A stretch of DNA of 60,921 bases from Falciphora oryzae (taxonomy: Eukaryota; Ascomycota; Sordariomycetes; Magnaporthales; Magnaporthaceae), in NCBI GenBank assembly GCA_000733355.1, contig JNVV01000064.1, positions 70,384 to 131,304 of the forward strand. The letters run 5' to 3'. Of the stretch, positions 21,577 through 35,847 are shown piece by piece. Position 1 is the first letter of the stretch. Each line of letters begins with the position of its first letter. The notes below the pieces were generated by a model. It saw only the letters and a program-made list of their open reading frames with translations. It ran no database searches and was not told the DNA's origin. A program made the position numbers and the translations under genes.

Positions 21577-23975
21577 CTAGTCAAACACATCAGCCGCGTA
21601 CCGCTTGTTGCGCACCGTCTCGTACCACTCCTGCATCTCCTCCCTGTCCGCCTCCACCCCGGCCGGCGCCTCCTCCTTCCCCTTGACCACAGCCTGGAAG
21701 AATGCCTCCTTGACCCCCTCGCCGACCGCACGGCCTCCGCACACAAACACCTTGGCCCCGGCCTCCCACAGCGCCTTCACCTCGTCCCTCTCCCGCCACA
21801 GGCGCTCCTGCACGTGCCGCAAGCCTCTCGCGCCCTCGTCGTTGGCCTCGGGGGCCCGGCTGTACACACGCCGCACGTCCACCGCCCCGCCCGCCTCCCA
21901 CCGGTCCAGCTCGTCGCGGTACAGGTCGTCAACGCTCGGGTCGCGGCAGCCGAAGAACAGCAGCATCGGCGCCAGCTTCCGCCCCGCGCCCAGCTGCGCC
22001 GCCCGCTCCTGGACAAATCCTCGGAACGGCGCGATGCCCGCCCCGGCCGCCACGCAGACGACAGGCGTGCGCTCCGCGTCCGCGGGGAGGTGGAACGCCG
22101 CGTGCGACGGCCGCACCGCCACGTGCAAGTGGTCGCCCGCGCCCAGCGACGCCAGGTACGTCGTCGCGACGCCCTGGTGCCGTCTCTCGGGAGAGCTGAG
22201 CGCCACCTCGTCCATGACCGAGTACGTCAGCGTCGCGCGCCGTCCGTCCCACAGCGGCGACGACGAGATGGAGTACTGCCGCACCCGCATCGGCGGCAGC
22301 AGCGCGAGGAAGGCCCCGAACGGGAGGTTGATGGCAGGGAACCGCTCCAGCAGGTCCAGCACGCTGACCCGGCGCGCGCTGACCTCGGCCTGGTACGCGT
22401 CGCCCGCCAGCTCCAGCAGGCGCTCCCTGGTGGTCTTATCGTCCGCCGCGGCGGCGGCCTCGGCCAGCGCCAGCACGCCGCGCTTGGTGGCCGGCTGCGC
22501 GAGCTCGACGTACTCACTCAGCACGCTGTGCGCCGAGACGGCTTGCCCCGTCGGGAGCGTCGTGTGGCCGCCGCCCGACCGGATGGTGATGTGCGCGTCG
22601 CGGGCGAGCCCGAATCGCCGCATCGCCCGGTCCACGCCGGCCTTGGGGTTCAGCGGCAGCACGGCGAGGTAGTCGCCCGCGGTGTATGAGACGCCGCTGG
22701 GCAGCTGGATCTCCACGTGCCGCTTGGCAGGCGCGCCGGGGGCCGTGAGCGGGCTGGCCGACACGACCACGGCTTCGCCCGAGTCCTGGCGAAGGCCCGA
22801 GGAGCGCGGGTTGGACACTTCGACGGTAAGTAACGAGCTGGATGGGTCGACAGACTCGAGCGCCGACGCGAGGTTCTTGGGCTCGACGCTATACCGCGCG
22901 GCCAGCGCAGGCCAAAACTTCTCGAACTCCCACGTCTCGAAGTCTAGGAACGTATTGCCCTCCGCGGCGTCGGTGACGCCAAGGGGCGCCAGACGCGTGC
23001 CGCCCAGCTCCGCCAGCTTCGAGTCGACCAGCTTGGGCACGCGGTGGAAGGTGCGGCTCCAGTCGCGGTGGCCGCAGCCAAAGACGGCGTAGTTGACGCC
23101 CGCCATCCCGCCGTCGCCCTTGAGGCTCTCGAGCCAGGCCACAAAGTGCGCCGCGTTGTCGGGCGGCTGGCCCTCGTACGAAGCCGTGATGAGCACCACC
23201 GGGTGGCCGCCCGTCTTGGGGAGCCGTCCGTTGGCGGCGTCCAGGACGTCAATGGCGACGGCGCGGAACCCCTGCACCGACGCGTCGGCTGCCAGCCTGT
23301 GGGCCAGGGCCTCGCACGTGCCACTGTTTGACCCGTAGTAGATGCTCATGGGCCTGCCCTCCATCTCGGCGGGAGTCGACATGCCGCTGATTGTGGGCGT
23401 CTGTGACGTGGGGCTCACTGTCTGCTTCGTAGCGCTCATCCCGCGGACGCCACCGGCCAGGCGGTGCTCCAGCTCGGTGGGGGTCATGCCGTGGCGGAGC
23501 ACGGCGCGCATGGCAAAGCCGTCGGGCTTGATGGTCAGGGCCTCCTTGACCCTGAGCTTGTAGTCGGGGTCGTGCGAGACAAAGTTGAAGTTCTGGAACA
23601 TGATGGCCATGGCCATCAGGGCCTCCTGCCACGCAAAGGCGCGGCCGATGCAGCCGCGGACGCCGTTGCCGAAGGGCTTCCAGCAGTTGGGGAACTTGCG
23701 CTCGAGCAGCTCAAAGTTCTCGTCGAGCATCCGCTCGGGGACGAACTGCCTGGCCGTCTCGCCGTAGACGGCCGGGTCGAGGTGCGAGTTGCCAAACACC
23801 AGGAACACGTTGTCGCTGGGCTTGATGAGGTATTTGCCCGCTACGATCTCGTCCTTTAGCGGGCGGACGCCGATGCCCGGGATTGTGGGGTTCAGCCTGA
23901 GGCATTCCTTCAAAACCTGTACGCAAGGGCAAGAAAATGGGTAGTCAGTAAAACCTACAGAAGTTACAGCGGGAG

Positions 23976-24010
<35 letters not shown>

Positions 24011-25174
24011 AAAACCGTTTCACTCACAGCATTAATGTATTTCAGCTTCGGTAGATGATCCGGTCGCAGCCGCTCCCTGCCCACGACGCGGTCCACCTCC
24101 TCCTGGACCTTGCGGTACGCATTCGGGTTCTTGAGCAGCTCCACAAAAGCAAACGCCAGCATCCCCGACGTGGTCTCGTGCCCAGCGATCAGGAAAGTGA
24201 CGAGATTGTCAATGATGGTCTGCTCGCCCAGCTTCTGCCCCGTCTTGGGGTCGACGCCCTCCATCATGGCCGTCAGCAGGTCCTTGCGCTCGGCCGGGTT
24301 TTTCTTGCGGGCCTCGAGCACCCCGCGGGCCGTCCTGCCGAGGGCGGCGCAGTTGTCTGCCCAGGCCTTCTCCGAGCCCGGCGCGAAGATGTCGTACATG
24401 ACCTGGGGCAGGGGCCGGCGGAAGCGGTCGCTCGCTTGGCGCAGCCAGCCGTTCATGGCGAGGATGAAGGGGTGCAGCTCGTCGTGGTAGTACGAGTTGA
24501 AGCGGAAGCCCATGGAGCACAGCGCGATGGTGTCGAGCGTCATGCGCGTCAGGTCGTCGGTGGCCGGGATCGGGGCCAGGGCGCCGTGGCGGGCCCACTT
24601 CAGGGCCAGCTGGGCCGAGATGTCGTACATGTCGTCGAACATGCCCTGGATGGCGACGGGCCCGAAGACCGGGATCAGGATGCGGTGCGCCACAGCCCAG
24701 ACCTCGTCCGTGGTATGTGCTGTAAAAATGCCATCCCGGACGCCTGCGCGGAGGATCTAATACAGATACCAAATGGCATGGTGAGCGGCGGGCGCCAGCC
24801 ACGTAAGGGGGAGTAGTGGGGGCGATGCACACCTCGAGGACATTGCCGCGCGACGTCTTCTCGAAGCGGGTTTCGTCACAGAGCTCGTTTACAAGCGCCT
24901 GGGTTGAGCACACAATCTGGTCATTCCTGCCGGGGATGACCATGCGGAAGATCTCGCCTGGTGGTTAGGTGGTTAGCTTGACGTATTTGACGAAAGAAAA
25001 TTTCTGTCCTGGTAACGCACCGTGCTTCTCGGCCATCTGGGCGATGGACGCCATAGGGGCGTCGGGGTTGATCAGCGGGACAGTCCCGAGCAGAGGGATG
25101 GCCCCCAAGGCTGTGGGGATTGGAACCGTCCCCTCGGGTCCATCATGTTTGGAGGCTGAGGAGAGAAACGGCAT
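21577..25174 (-). CDS. CYP505-type self-sufficient cytochrome P450:NADPH-P450 reductase (P450BM3-like)
   Basis: Four exons on the minus strand (25174-25021, 24957-24833, 24756-24028, 23916-21577), 1115 aa, the usual length for this fusion. The P450 domain comes first: I-helix AGHETTSG, K-helix ECLR (ExxR), and the heme loop FGNGVRGCIGR with axial Cys about residue 425. An FMN flavodoxin domain follows (SIYYGSNSGTCEA, about residue 525), then the FAD/NADPH reductase (RQYSISSSPL near 878; VCVAAGAGIAPFRGF; FFGCRDPSVD; KVFVCGGRAVGEGV). CYP505 enzymes hydroxylate fatty acids at subterminal positions, and relatives act in polyketide tailoring. Donors and acceptors are all canonical. Intron 3 (24027-23917) carries a 31-nt poly(A) on the plus strand. 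The ATG chosen (MPFLSSASKHDGPEG) precedes the family's substrate-channel region (VPIPTALGAIPLLG). Confidence 0.95.
23976..24006 (+). repeat. Poly(A) run, 31 nt (poly-T in the transcript of CYP505 intron 3)
   Basis: A31 lies wholly within the third CYP505 intron. In the transcript it is a poly-U tract ~60 nt upstream of the acceptor. Confidence 0.95.
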
Positions 25175-26704
25175 GATGGGTGGGTGTGGTAGTTGGTGCC
25201 CCCTTCGGTGCGACAACGACTGCCTGCTGGGAAGGGCGGTCGCAGGTCGATCTGGTTAGTGGCGGCACTCAGCTCTTTATTCCAGCATTTTGTCACCGCG
25301 CTTCGTTCGTGGCCTTTTAGCCAAGCATAACTCAGCCCCTGCCGCCAACGGAGCCGGGCTTCTGCCACTCAGCCGTCCCGCCGGCGGAGCCGACGACGGC
25401 GGGGCCACCAGCACAGAATCCGACCCGACAGGGGACAGGCATTGTTTGCAAAACCACTCTATGGAATGGCAAGCATCGGGACCAACGCTAGCCCCTAAAG
25501 AGCGCCCTTGTCGACCTAGCAGGCCGCCTCATTGGACAGCAAACGCGAGAAGGACGGAATTCTGCTCGTCTGATCCATGGTTTCGAAGCGGCCACATGGC
25601 TGGTGTCTTGGGTGCTTGGCCAGCCGCAAACGGCCGGGTGCGCTGGGAGGTAGATGGGTCGATACATACGAAAGACCCGCACCAGACGCGAATCATGGAA
25701 GCACGGTCCAGTCAGTGCCTTGAAGTCCGTCGGGCTAACTGCTGCCCGATGGCGACGGTGGTTCATGGCTCGGGTAGGTAGGTAATGAGATGTTGTTCTA
25801 CGGCGTTATTCTACGCAGTTAGTCGATGTAGTTATGGCCCGGCACTTCCGGAGCCATTGTTTCTACCGCATCCCGCGGGCACCCAGCTGACGGTGCAACT
25901 GGCCATTCTAACTAAGTGCTGCGCTTGCAGGCCGCCGAGCCAACCATCACGAAAACCCGGGAGGCCCGAGAAGCGGAGCGGCCGGTCGACGGGCTGCTTG
26001 CGAGCGCGGGTGAGACCGGCGTGCAGATCTCGGCCCCGATGCGGTGTCTAGTGTAGTGCGGAGGCGGGTGGTACCGGACCTCCCTCACAACAAAATAAAC
26101 GGGCCCGCAAAAAGAAGCGACTTTAGCACATGTTTTTTTTCCCTCCCTATTTCCTCACACTTGAATGGAAAATGAAGAATTAAACCAGCTTACATATTAA
26201 TACTGATTGCAAAGTATTATAAAACGTATTTTTTTTCCAAGTTGAAAAGATGCACAGTTGTGATTTCTTTCGAGGTTGTTTATCGCGGGGGACATCAATT
26301 GCAGTCTCGTTTTTTATGTCGTGGGGAGCGGACGAAAGGTGCAAACACTAACATTCGCCTCTCCGCTTGGAGTTGGACGCCAGCCAGAATGGCGCCAACC
26401 GGCCTTTCACACAGTGTCGGGGCAGTGCAGACGCGAGAACAACCAGCAGCGATTGCGCACTGTGTCGAAGGAGCCAAAAAGAGCATGGCGCCTCTGCCCA
26501 GCCATGCCGGATCCTCGCGCCAGACGAGAGACGGTCAGCCCGATGCATAACGGAAACGCGGGCGGCCAATCAGCCGCCGATGATAAGGGACCCTGGCTGC
26601 AGGGCTTGGCCTCCACTCTGGGCTGCGCCGTGCCGTCCACTCGACAGGCTGGAACGGTGAATTGCGAAAGGGCAAAGGGTCAAAAGATTGAAACAACACC
26701 CAAG

Positions 26705-26721
26705 CCGATAGCTTCCGATAG
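26705..26721 (+). promoter_or_regulatory. Paired GATA motifs upstream of glutamine synthetase
   Basis: Two GATA cores in CCGATAGCTTCCGATAGG, about 1.3 kb upstream of the start codon. Paired GATA sites bind AreA/NIT2-type factors in fungi. The distance makes this only suggestive. Confidence 0.25.
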
Positions 26722-27277
26722 GCCCCAGCCCGGCCATTCGATATTGGTCAATCGAATTGGGTACTTTTTACCTGACGCCTTCCCCGTCTTGCCTGCCTTC
26801 CCCCGCATCGTCTGTTGGGGTCATGTTGTTTTTCCGGCGCGCCTTTCAGGGGCTGACTGCCATGGCATGGAGGCATGGTCCGTTCCCAGCCCTGCCTGTC
26901 AGGCTGCCGACCAGTGTGCTCGTCTGCAATGTCCCATTCGCATGCGTGTTGGTGCTCGGCTGCGGGGTTGGTTTTATCTCTGGCCCTGAATCCGAGCAGG
27001 GTGGTCTTCATCGTGTGCAAACAGCGGTTCGTCGCTCTGGCGCCAATCAGCTGCTAGCAGGTCTGGTTGAAATCACGCATCCATGATGGGCAAGCAGAGC
27101 GCCGTCATTGGAGGGCCGGCGGTGGACCGGCATTAGAGCCGGTTGACCGGGAAAGTTGGGGGCAGCGCGTTGGATATCCTTCCGTCCTGTCGTGCCTGTG
27201 CACCCCGACAAGACTGACGATCAGTGTTCATTACTCGTTGTCCAGAGGCAGCATCATGTGCGTACAACACTGACTAC

Positions 27278-27300
27278 AAAAAAAAAAAAAAAAAAAAAAA
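27278..27300 (+). repeat. Poly(A) run, 23 nt
   Basis: A23 between CTGACTAC and GGCAACGTG in the intergenic region. Confidence 0.95.
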
Positions 27301-28047
27301 GGCAACGTGCCTGCGCGTGGCCCAACTTAGGCTCGAGTTGATGGAGAGGTTCCGGTACGGCATCCCGCGCCCCAAGGTCTCATCTGCCGGGTTCGAGACC
27401 GCCCCGCCAGAGCGATAGCAGTCCAGACCAGGCGAATCTCTACTAGTCTAGGCGTCTAGTCCCCCGCGTGCGCTTGGAAAAGGTACCTCCAGTCGTTGCC
27501 TACGACGAGAAGCGAGCACTGTGCTGCTGGCAAAGCCCTGCATCGTGCTGTCTGACCACGCCCACAACACAGTGTCGAATCCTGCCTTTGATCGCCGTTC
27601 CAAGGAGGGGCTCACCGCAGACAAAGTAGGGAGTCTTGGGTTGTACCTCCGTCCATCCAAGTTGGGGGCACGCTACCTGCCATCATATGTAACAAACGAC
27701 TTGCAGGCCGCGGAGGACAGCACAGTGTGCACCCCCACAGCATCCTTGGGCTGGCTCGGCGGTCATGGATGGCTGTGCGCCGCCCTCGCATCGTCACTGG
27801 CGGGGTGTGCCTGCATTTGGCCGCCCTCCTGCCTCCCCGCCGCCGCCAGATAAAAGTCGCGTGGGTTCCCGACTCGCGGCGTTCTTATCTTTTGTGTTTT
27901 CCTTTTAACATTGACTTTTCATTCCATTTCTCTCCCACTTTCTACCAGAAAGCTTCATCCTCTCTACTGCAGTAGAATTAGCAGCATCTAGAATCACCAT
28001 CAATTTCGTTTCTTTCCTTCAGAAACATCGCCGGTCCAACCGCAACC

Positions 28048-29539
28048 ATGGTCAGTGCCTCCTATTCCCCAATCCACCCACCAATTGAATGCCCGTGCTG
28101 CATCCATCCCGCTGTCGCAGCCCCGCACTCGGCTGCCCTCGATGCTGCAGCCAGCGGGTCTCGTTTCCCATCAATCGTGCCTTTCGCTGACAATAGAGGC
28201 ACTCCTCTCAACCGACTGCAGGCCACCAAGAGCGCAAACATCACCTACACGGAGAATCTCCAAAAGTACCTGAAGCTGGACCAGAGGGGCTCCGTCATCG
28301 CCGAGTACATCTGGATCGACTCCGAGGGCGGCGTCAGGTCAAAGTCCAGGGCAAGTCACACGCCTATCCCCTTCTCCAACTGAGACCCATTTCTGTCGGT
28401 CCTCACGTCACCGTGCATGCCGCCCAGCAACCACCACCAGCAGCCCCCCACTACGATGCGATGCGGTGCGATGCGAGACGGACCGTCTGGGCTAACTCGG
28501 TCCCCCTAGACCCTCCAAGGCAAGGAGGGCGGCTTCAAGCCCGATGACCTCCCCACGTGGAACTTTGACGGCTCTTCGACCGGCCAGGCTCCGGGCGACA
28601 ACTCTGACGTCTACCTGAAGGTGTGTGCATCCACCCCCACCCGCAGCACGCTGTCCTGTCAAACCACTGACGCAATTTCCCCACGCTCTCCTGCAGCCTG
28701 TCGCCGTCTTCCCCGATCCTTTCCGCGGAGGCGAGAACATCCTGGTGTTGGCAGAGTGCTGGAACGCCGATGGCACCCCCAACAAGTTCAACCACAGGCA
28801 CGAATGTGCCAAGCTGATGGAGACGCACGCCGAGCACAAGCCGTGGTTCGGCCTTGAGCAAGAGTACACCCTCCTGGACCTCAACGACCGCCCATTCGGA
28901 TGGCCCGAAAACGGCTTCCCCGCGCCCCAGGGCCCCTACTACTGCGGCGTGGGCACCGGCAAGGTCGTGCAGCGCGATATCGTTGAGGCACATTACAAGT
29001 CGTGCCTGTATGCCGGCGTCAAGATCTCTGGCACCAACGCCGAGGTCATGCCCGCCCAGTGGGAGTTCCAAGTTGGCCCGTGTGAGGGCATCGAGATGGG
29101 CGATCACCTGTGGGTCGCCCGCTTCCTGCTCCATCGCGTCGCCGAAGAGTTTGGTGCCAAAGTCTCCGTCGACCCTAAGCCCATCCCCGGTGATTGGAAC
29201 GGTGCCGGCCTGCATACCAACTTTTCCACAAAGGAGATGCGTGTTGAGGGCGGTATGAAGTTTATCGAGGCTGCTATTAAAAAGCTCGAGGGCCGTCATA
29301 AGGAGCATATCGCTGTGTACGGCGAGGGCAACGAGAAGAGGTTGACGGGCAAGCACGAAACCGGTGCTATCGATTCCTTCAGCTACGGTGTGGCCAATCG
29401 CGGGGCGTCGATCCGGATCCCGCGCGAGTGTGCCGCCAAGGGATACGGCTACTTCGAGGACCGCCGGCCGGCGTCCAACGCAGACCCCTACCAGATCACG
29501 GGCATCATCATGGAGACGTGCTTCGGCGAGGCGCAGTAG
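28048..29539 (+). CDS. Glutamine synthetase, type II
   Basis: Four exons: 28048-28050 (ATG only), 28222-28350, 28510-28620 and 28697-29539, encoding 361 aa, the standard eukaryotic GS length. It makes glutamine from glutamate, ammonia and ATP in the cytosol. Signatures in order: [61 protein letters not shown], and [11 protein letters not shown]. Intron 1 follows the start codon directly (GTCAGT...CTGCAG). Intron 2 is a GC-AG intron (AGG/GCAAGT at 28351, CCCCTAG at 28509): using GC joins RSKSR to TLQGKEGG, whereas the nearby GT does not. Intron 3 is canonical. All introns are phase 0. A long pyrimidine-rich leader suggests strong expression. Confidence 0.97.
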
Positions 29540-32424
29540 ACGGGTGCTGGGCTGGTGTTTGAGCGTCTTATTTCTGTATCTTTTATTGACGAGGCGTCTG
29601 TTTTCTGTTTCCACCGGCCATCACGCCGCCACAGTTCAAGGTCACCGTTAGATCTACATGCTTTAGATAAATACTACCTTCATGCCTTCTCCATGCGCGA
29701 CCAGAATGGATGGGGCCAATTCGATTCTGGTGGTGTGCTCGCCTGTCGCACAGCCGATTGTTTGCTGACCATACAAAATGGTACTCGTTGTTCTTTGTCC
29801 GCGTTATATGTGGGATTTTGCAGCTTTCGTCTTGCCCATTTTCGGTTGGTGACTAGGCAAGGGGGACGGTGGTGAGGCCGGGCACAGCGACGACAACAAA
29901 GAAGCGGTGGCAAATTGCCTCGACGGAAACGGGCACAGGAATTCGGAAGGAGAGGAGAAAGGAATAGCAGAATTTTTCCCCTTCGTCCTTTGGAAATGCT
30001 TGCGAATCTGGGGCCATGGATATTTGGGCGTTGCCAGACACGGAGCCCCGTGCCTCTTCAATCCGTCAGTGTGCCTGGATTGACGACCGCAGTGTCTGCT
30101 CGGGCTGCATTGGCTTGGTTAGCCCATAATTTAGCCTCGCGTGAGATGCCGGGCGATTTTGTGGCTTTCCGTCCCTCCCATTCGGGATCTTGGGAAAGTC
30201 GTGCAAGTTTCTTCGACAACTTTTGCCTCCGGGCAAGATCTCCAAATAATTTCTTCAAATTGCTCTCCATGCTACACGAAGCAAAGCAGCAAGACACCAG
30301 CCAGTAGGCGGGCTCTTCTTTCCGTGTGTGGATGCGCTCGCCCCCAACGGGTTGGCCCTGTCCCGGCCGCCCATGCTCGAGTTCTGAGCAGCCCAGGATC
30401 GAGCCTCCTTCTTCCGAATCGGCCACGACGTCCGGGTCGCCCACCGCGCTCCGGTTTGCCGCGATACCTTCGTTGCCAGAGCCTGCGTCTCCCGTGCCCG
30501 AGTTGCCACACTCGAGTGGCCCAGCTCCGAGTAGCCTGCCTCGGAGCCGCCTGAGCCTGATTCGACATCCCCGAGTCGCCTGTGACCAAGTTGCGTGCTG
30601 TGGGCACCAGGAGAGATCGCGCCTGGTTTTCCCCGTCGTCTTCGTCGTTAGTCTTCTGTATGCCTAGAAAGTTCCTCTGCTAAGACGTCTGCGCTCGATT
30701 TTCTGTCTCGATGCCGACGTCGTGTTCGCGATATTTCACAAGCGGACTGGATGGCTGATGGCGCGTGTGGATCTGCTCGGCCCCTACCCGGGGAAGAGGG
30801 CTTTGGCTTGGAAGGCGACGACGACCCCCAGTCTCGTGATCATGCGCGACCGAGCCGGCCGGTAGTCCACGGGCAACCCGTGCAAGTGCAGCACGCGACC
30901 TGGTCTTTGTGTTAGCCCATCGGCCCCTCCCTTGTCAGGCACATGCTCCCCACCTGCCCTTTCGAGGAACCTGAACTCGCAGAGTCTGGAGAAGAGACAA
31001 AGTCAAGACCGCGTAAGCATCGGGCCGTGGATCAGGCGACCGGCAGTTGTCGACGCGCTAGCCAAGGGCACCGACTACGTAAACGCCAAGTCCAGCGGCG
31101 ACGAGTGAGATGGCGGAAGGAGGGCTGAAACGACGAGAACAAAAGGTGCGCCTTGCCATTGCGGAGTCGAGGCCTGCAGCAAGCAGCTTGGCGCTGCGTA
31201 AAAGTCGGCTGCCGTGGCCCAATTATGTATCCTGTCGTGAAGCTGCCACTGCTTCTCCCCTTTTGTGGCTCAGCGGTGGTGACGATGCAGTAGCTTGCCG
31301 CATTCAGGGATGGCCGCTGTTCGGAATCTGCCCAGGGTCTGAAATCAAGGTCGCAGTTGTTTCTGGAAACCTCTTCCCGGTTCAGACGCGACGACAGCCG
31401 CCAGCCTTACGGAACGGCACGCGGTGAGCTGTGCTCCTTTATTCCCGACGTGTATTCCCCCGATATCGCCGGCAGAGCGTCAGGAATCTCGCGAGCGCCA
31501 ACCCGCGCAAAAGTTCAACAAGTCTTCATGGATATTTGGAGGGGAGTCGGATGGGTCCCTTCGGCGGAGGACGACGGAAAACCCCTTTCATGCACGAAGC
31601 GATCGGCCCCTGCGCCTGGCTGTTGCCCGCTCGCTCCACCGCCACTTCTCGCGCCCAGAGGACTTTGTGATTTTGCACGACGCCGATCAACGATCCAAAA
31701 CTTGAGGTTTGCACAGAGAAAGCAAGGCGCGCGACGATCACCAACAAAGGGCCACGCGTAGCGCGCCAGCCAAGCCATCGCTTGACTGGAGAGAATGCAC
31801 AGCACAGCCCCCCCAACAAGAAGCTTCTGTTCAACGTTAATGACGACCAGCACACGTCTCCGTGGACCCTCCCCCCTTTTTTTTTTTTTTTTTTTTTTTG
31901 TCCTGTCCGCCCTGCTCTCCCGCGAAGGCGCAGCAGCATCATGCGGTGTCGCTGTCGTCGCGTCTCCCTGCCACTCCGGACCTCGCCAGCCCTTCGGGCA
32001 GGGCGTCGGGTGGTGCACCGGCGGCCCCCACCCATAGGGTTGCTGGTATAGCCAGCAGGGGATGGGCCCGACTCACCGTTTTCGAGCAGCTCCTTTTCTG
32101 GGCTGCCTCTTGAGCATCGGGGGGTGGTTGGGCCGCCTGAGTCGCGCAGCTGGTGATGCAAAATTTTTGCTAGTATACCGCCCAATATCAGGACCACGGC
32201 TTGGTGGAGTCTTGGCTGGATTGCCAAGACCGTTTGGTGTATTTATGAAGCTCGTCTTCCCCGACTTGCAGACTGCTTTCGAGGAGAGGACCATCACCAG
32301 TGTGGCTTGCATCTTCTGTTGGAGCTCGCTTTACTCCCCTTTGGTTGCACTCTCCTAGCTCTCTTGGACCACCATCCACTTGCAACTTGCGCAGCAGAGA
32401 CCCACCACCACCACCCTTGTCACC
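29540..32424. other. Long intergenic region downstream of glutamine synthetase
   Basis: 2.9 kb with no supported gene. The frames near 30070-30660 and 31530-32230 are composition-driven and show no family motif. A T23 run (31877-31899) follows a C6 stretch. The last ~100 bases are the leader of the GPI-protein gene. Confidence 0.5.
31877..31899 (+). repeat. Poly(T) run, 23 nt
   Basis: T23 directly after CCCCCC and before GTCCTGTCC, in the gene-free region. Confidence 0.97.
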
Positions 32425-33159
32425 ATGCACTTTAACAACGCAGTCCTAGTCGTCCTGGCCGGCGTGGCGCCGCTGCTGGCCCGGGCCGACGACGACCTGG
32501 AGCTGGAGCGCGACGACATCCCGCAGCAGTGCCGCGGCATCTGCGGGCCCGTCGAGCGGCTGACCGACATCTGCGACGTCGACGACGACCGCATCCGCAA
32601 CGACCGCGTTGAGGAGCTGCTCAACCTGCAGTGCGTCTGCACCAACCGCAGCTTCGACGTCGCCCGCTTCGCCGCCCTGTGCCAGAGCTGCATGACCCAG
32701 AACACGCGCAACAGGGGCGGCCTGGATGGTAAGCGGCCGCCAGCCTGACTCCAACATTCGTCTTGGTACTTAGCTTGGTATCTAACAAATCTGCTTGTAG
32801 ACATCGACAAGATCATGCGCAAGTGCGGCTTCGCGGCCCAGAACTACTCGCCCAGCCAGTCCAACGACGCCAACGGCATCAACGTGTCGGCCGTGAAGCC
32901 CACCGATGCCAACCAGCTGACCACCACCTTTGCGCCCGGCTCCGCGCCGAGCCCGGCTCCCGCCACCACCCGCGGCGGCTCTCCGCCCCCGGCGAACCCC
33001 ACCGGCAATGGCAACAGCCAGCAGCAGCCGCCGGCGACGCCGGGCTCCACCCCTGCCGCTGGGGGCAGCAACGCCACGCCCGGCAGCGCGACGTCTGCCA
33101 CCATCCCGGTGGTTGGCCTCGCCATCGCGGCTGTTTTCGGGTCCATGCTCCTGCTGTGA
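32425..33159 (+). CDS. Secreted Cys-rich GPI-anchored protein, CFEM-like pattern
   Basis: Two exons, 32425-32728 and 32801-33159, encoding 220 aa; a phase-1 intron (GTAAGC...CTAAC...GTAG) joins GGLD-DIDKIMRKCGF. A signal peptide (MHFNNAVLVVLAGVAPLLARA) precedes a domain with eight cysteines (QQCRGICG; DICD; LQCVC; ALCQSC; RKCGF), reminiscent of but not identical in spacing to CFEM. A Ser/Thr/Pro-rich stalk follows. The C-terminus (SATIPVVGLAIAAVFGSMLLL) is a GPI-anchor signal, so the mature protein should sit at the plasma membrane or wall. Function is unknown. It resembles appressorium-associated CAP22-type proteins as I remember that group; I could not confirm this. Confidence 0.8.
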
Positions 33160-33962
33160 GCGGGACCGCTGCCGACTGGAGGATGTTGTAGTGGTGTTTG
33201 GAAATACGACGCATGATCATGACTTGTTCCTTTCTCTCTTCTGTCCTTTCCGCTGGCCAACTGGTGCCAACTTTTGGTGTATGTGCGGTGCTTGATATAC
33301 CCCTTGTTTGCGAGTCTGTCGCTCGGGTTGCGGGTTGTCAGGCACGATGATGGCAAATAGTTCTCGAAGCTGAAATTTATCTATCATCGCAACGTTCAGG
33401 TAGCCTGGACCGAGATCCAACCTCTAAATACCTGTGTACTAAGAAGTGAAGATTTGAACTTTGTAGTTGCGGCTACTGACAATAGATGCTGGGACAGGAG
33501 CAAGATGCCCCGCATCTCCGCCTGGGTTGACATCTGACGGCCTCGCCGTCGGTGGTTGGCTCCAACATTTTAGGGATGCGGCATTCCCCGCATCAGCTCG
33601 GGACGAGGGTCTCCCTGATGCGTGCCAGCTGGAGGCAGGGGTGCGAGTCGACCACCTTCAGGGCTGCTGCCGGATCGCTGAACTTTAACCGTTACATCCA
33701 GCTGCCGACCCGATATCTGTCACCTTTCCGCATTGAGCCCTTTCCGCATGCCTGCCGCCAAGTTTCGCGCGCTCTGCTGCACTTCCCGAGCGCCCTTTTT
33801 GCAGGCACGAAAACACGAACGAGCCAAATCTGTCGCGTGGCCACCATCGTTGTCGGCGTTGGCTGGTCCCTCCCGCTCATCCCATATTATTCTTTTAGTT
33901 GGTGCCGGTAGCCGCATACCTACACTTTTCTTTTGTCACACCTCTGCCGAAATAGCCGCACT
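33160..33962. other. Intergenic, mannosidase promoter
   Basis: About 800 bp between two same-strand genes. No gene and no clear TATA box. Confidence 0.45.

Positions 33963-35847
<1,885 letters not shown>

Larger units (their letters stand above)
25175..28047. other. Long intergenic region between CYP505 and glutamine synthetase
   Basis: 2.9 kb shared by two divergent genes with no supported coding sequence. Contains an AT-rich patch (about 26085-26260), a pair of GATA motifs ten bases apart (about 26706-26720) that could serve nitrogen (GATA-factor) control, an A23 run (27278-27300), and a pyrimidine-rich leader just before the glutamine synthetase ATG (27890-28030). Confidence 0.55.

Noticed and set aside
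20917..22689. 590-codon plus-strand open frame
   Set aside because: Most of it is the antisense of the CYP505 reductase exon; His/Arg-rich shadow composition.
27389..27402. B-box-like GGTTCGAGACC
   Set aside because: No matching T stem or acceptor stem; taken as chance.
30070..30667. Pro/Ser-rich plus-strand frame downstream of glutamine synthetase
   Set aside because: Low complexity, no ATG context or motif, and competing frames on the other strand.
31526..32227. 233-codon minus-strand open frame across a T23 run
   Set aside because: Reads through a homopolymer as poly-Lys and has no recognisable domain.
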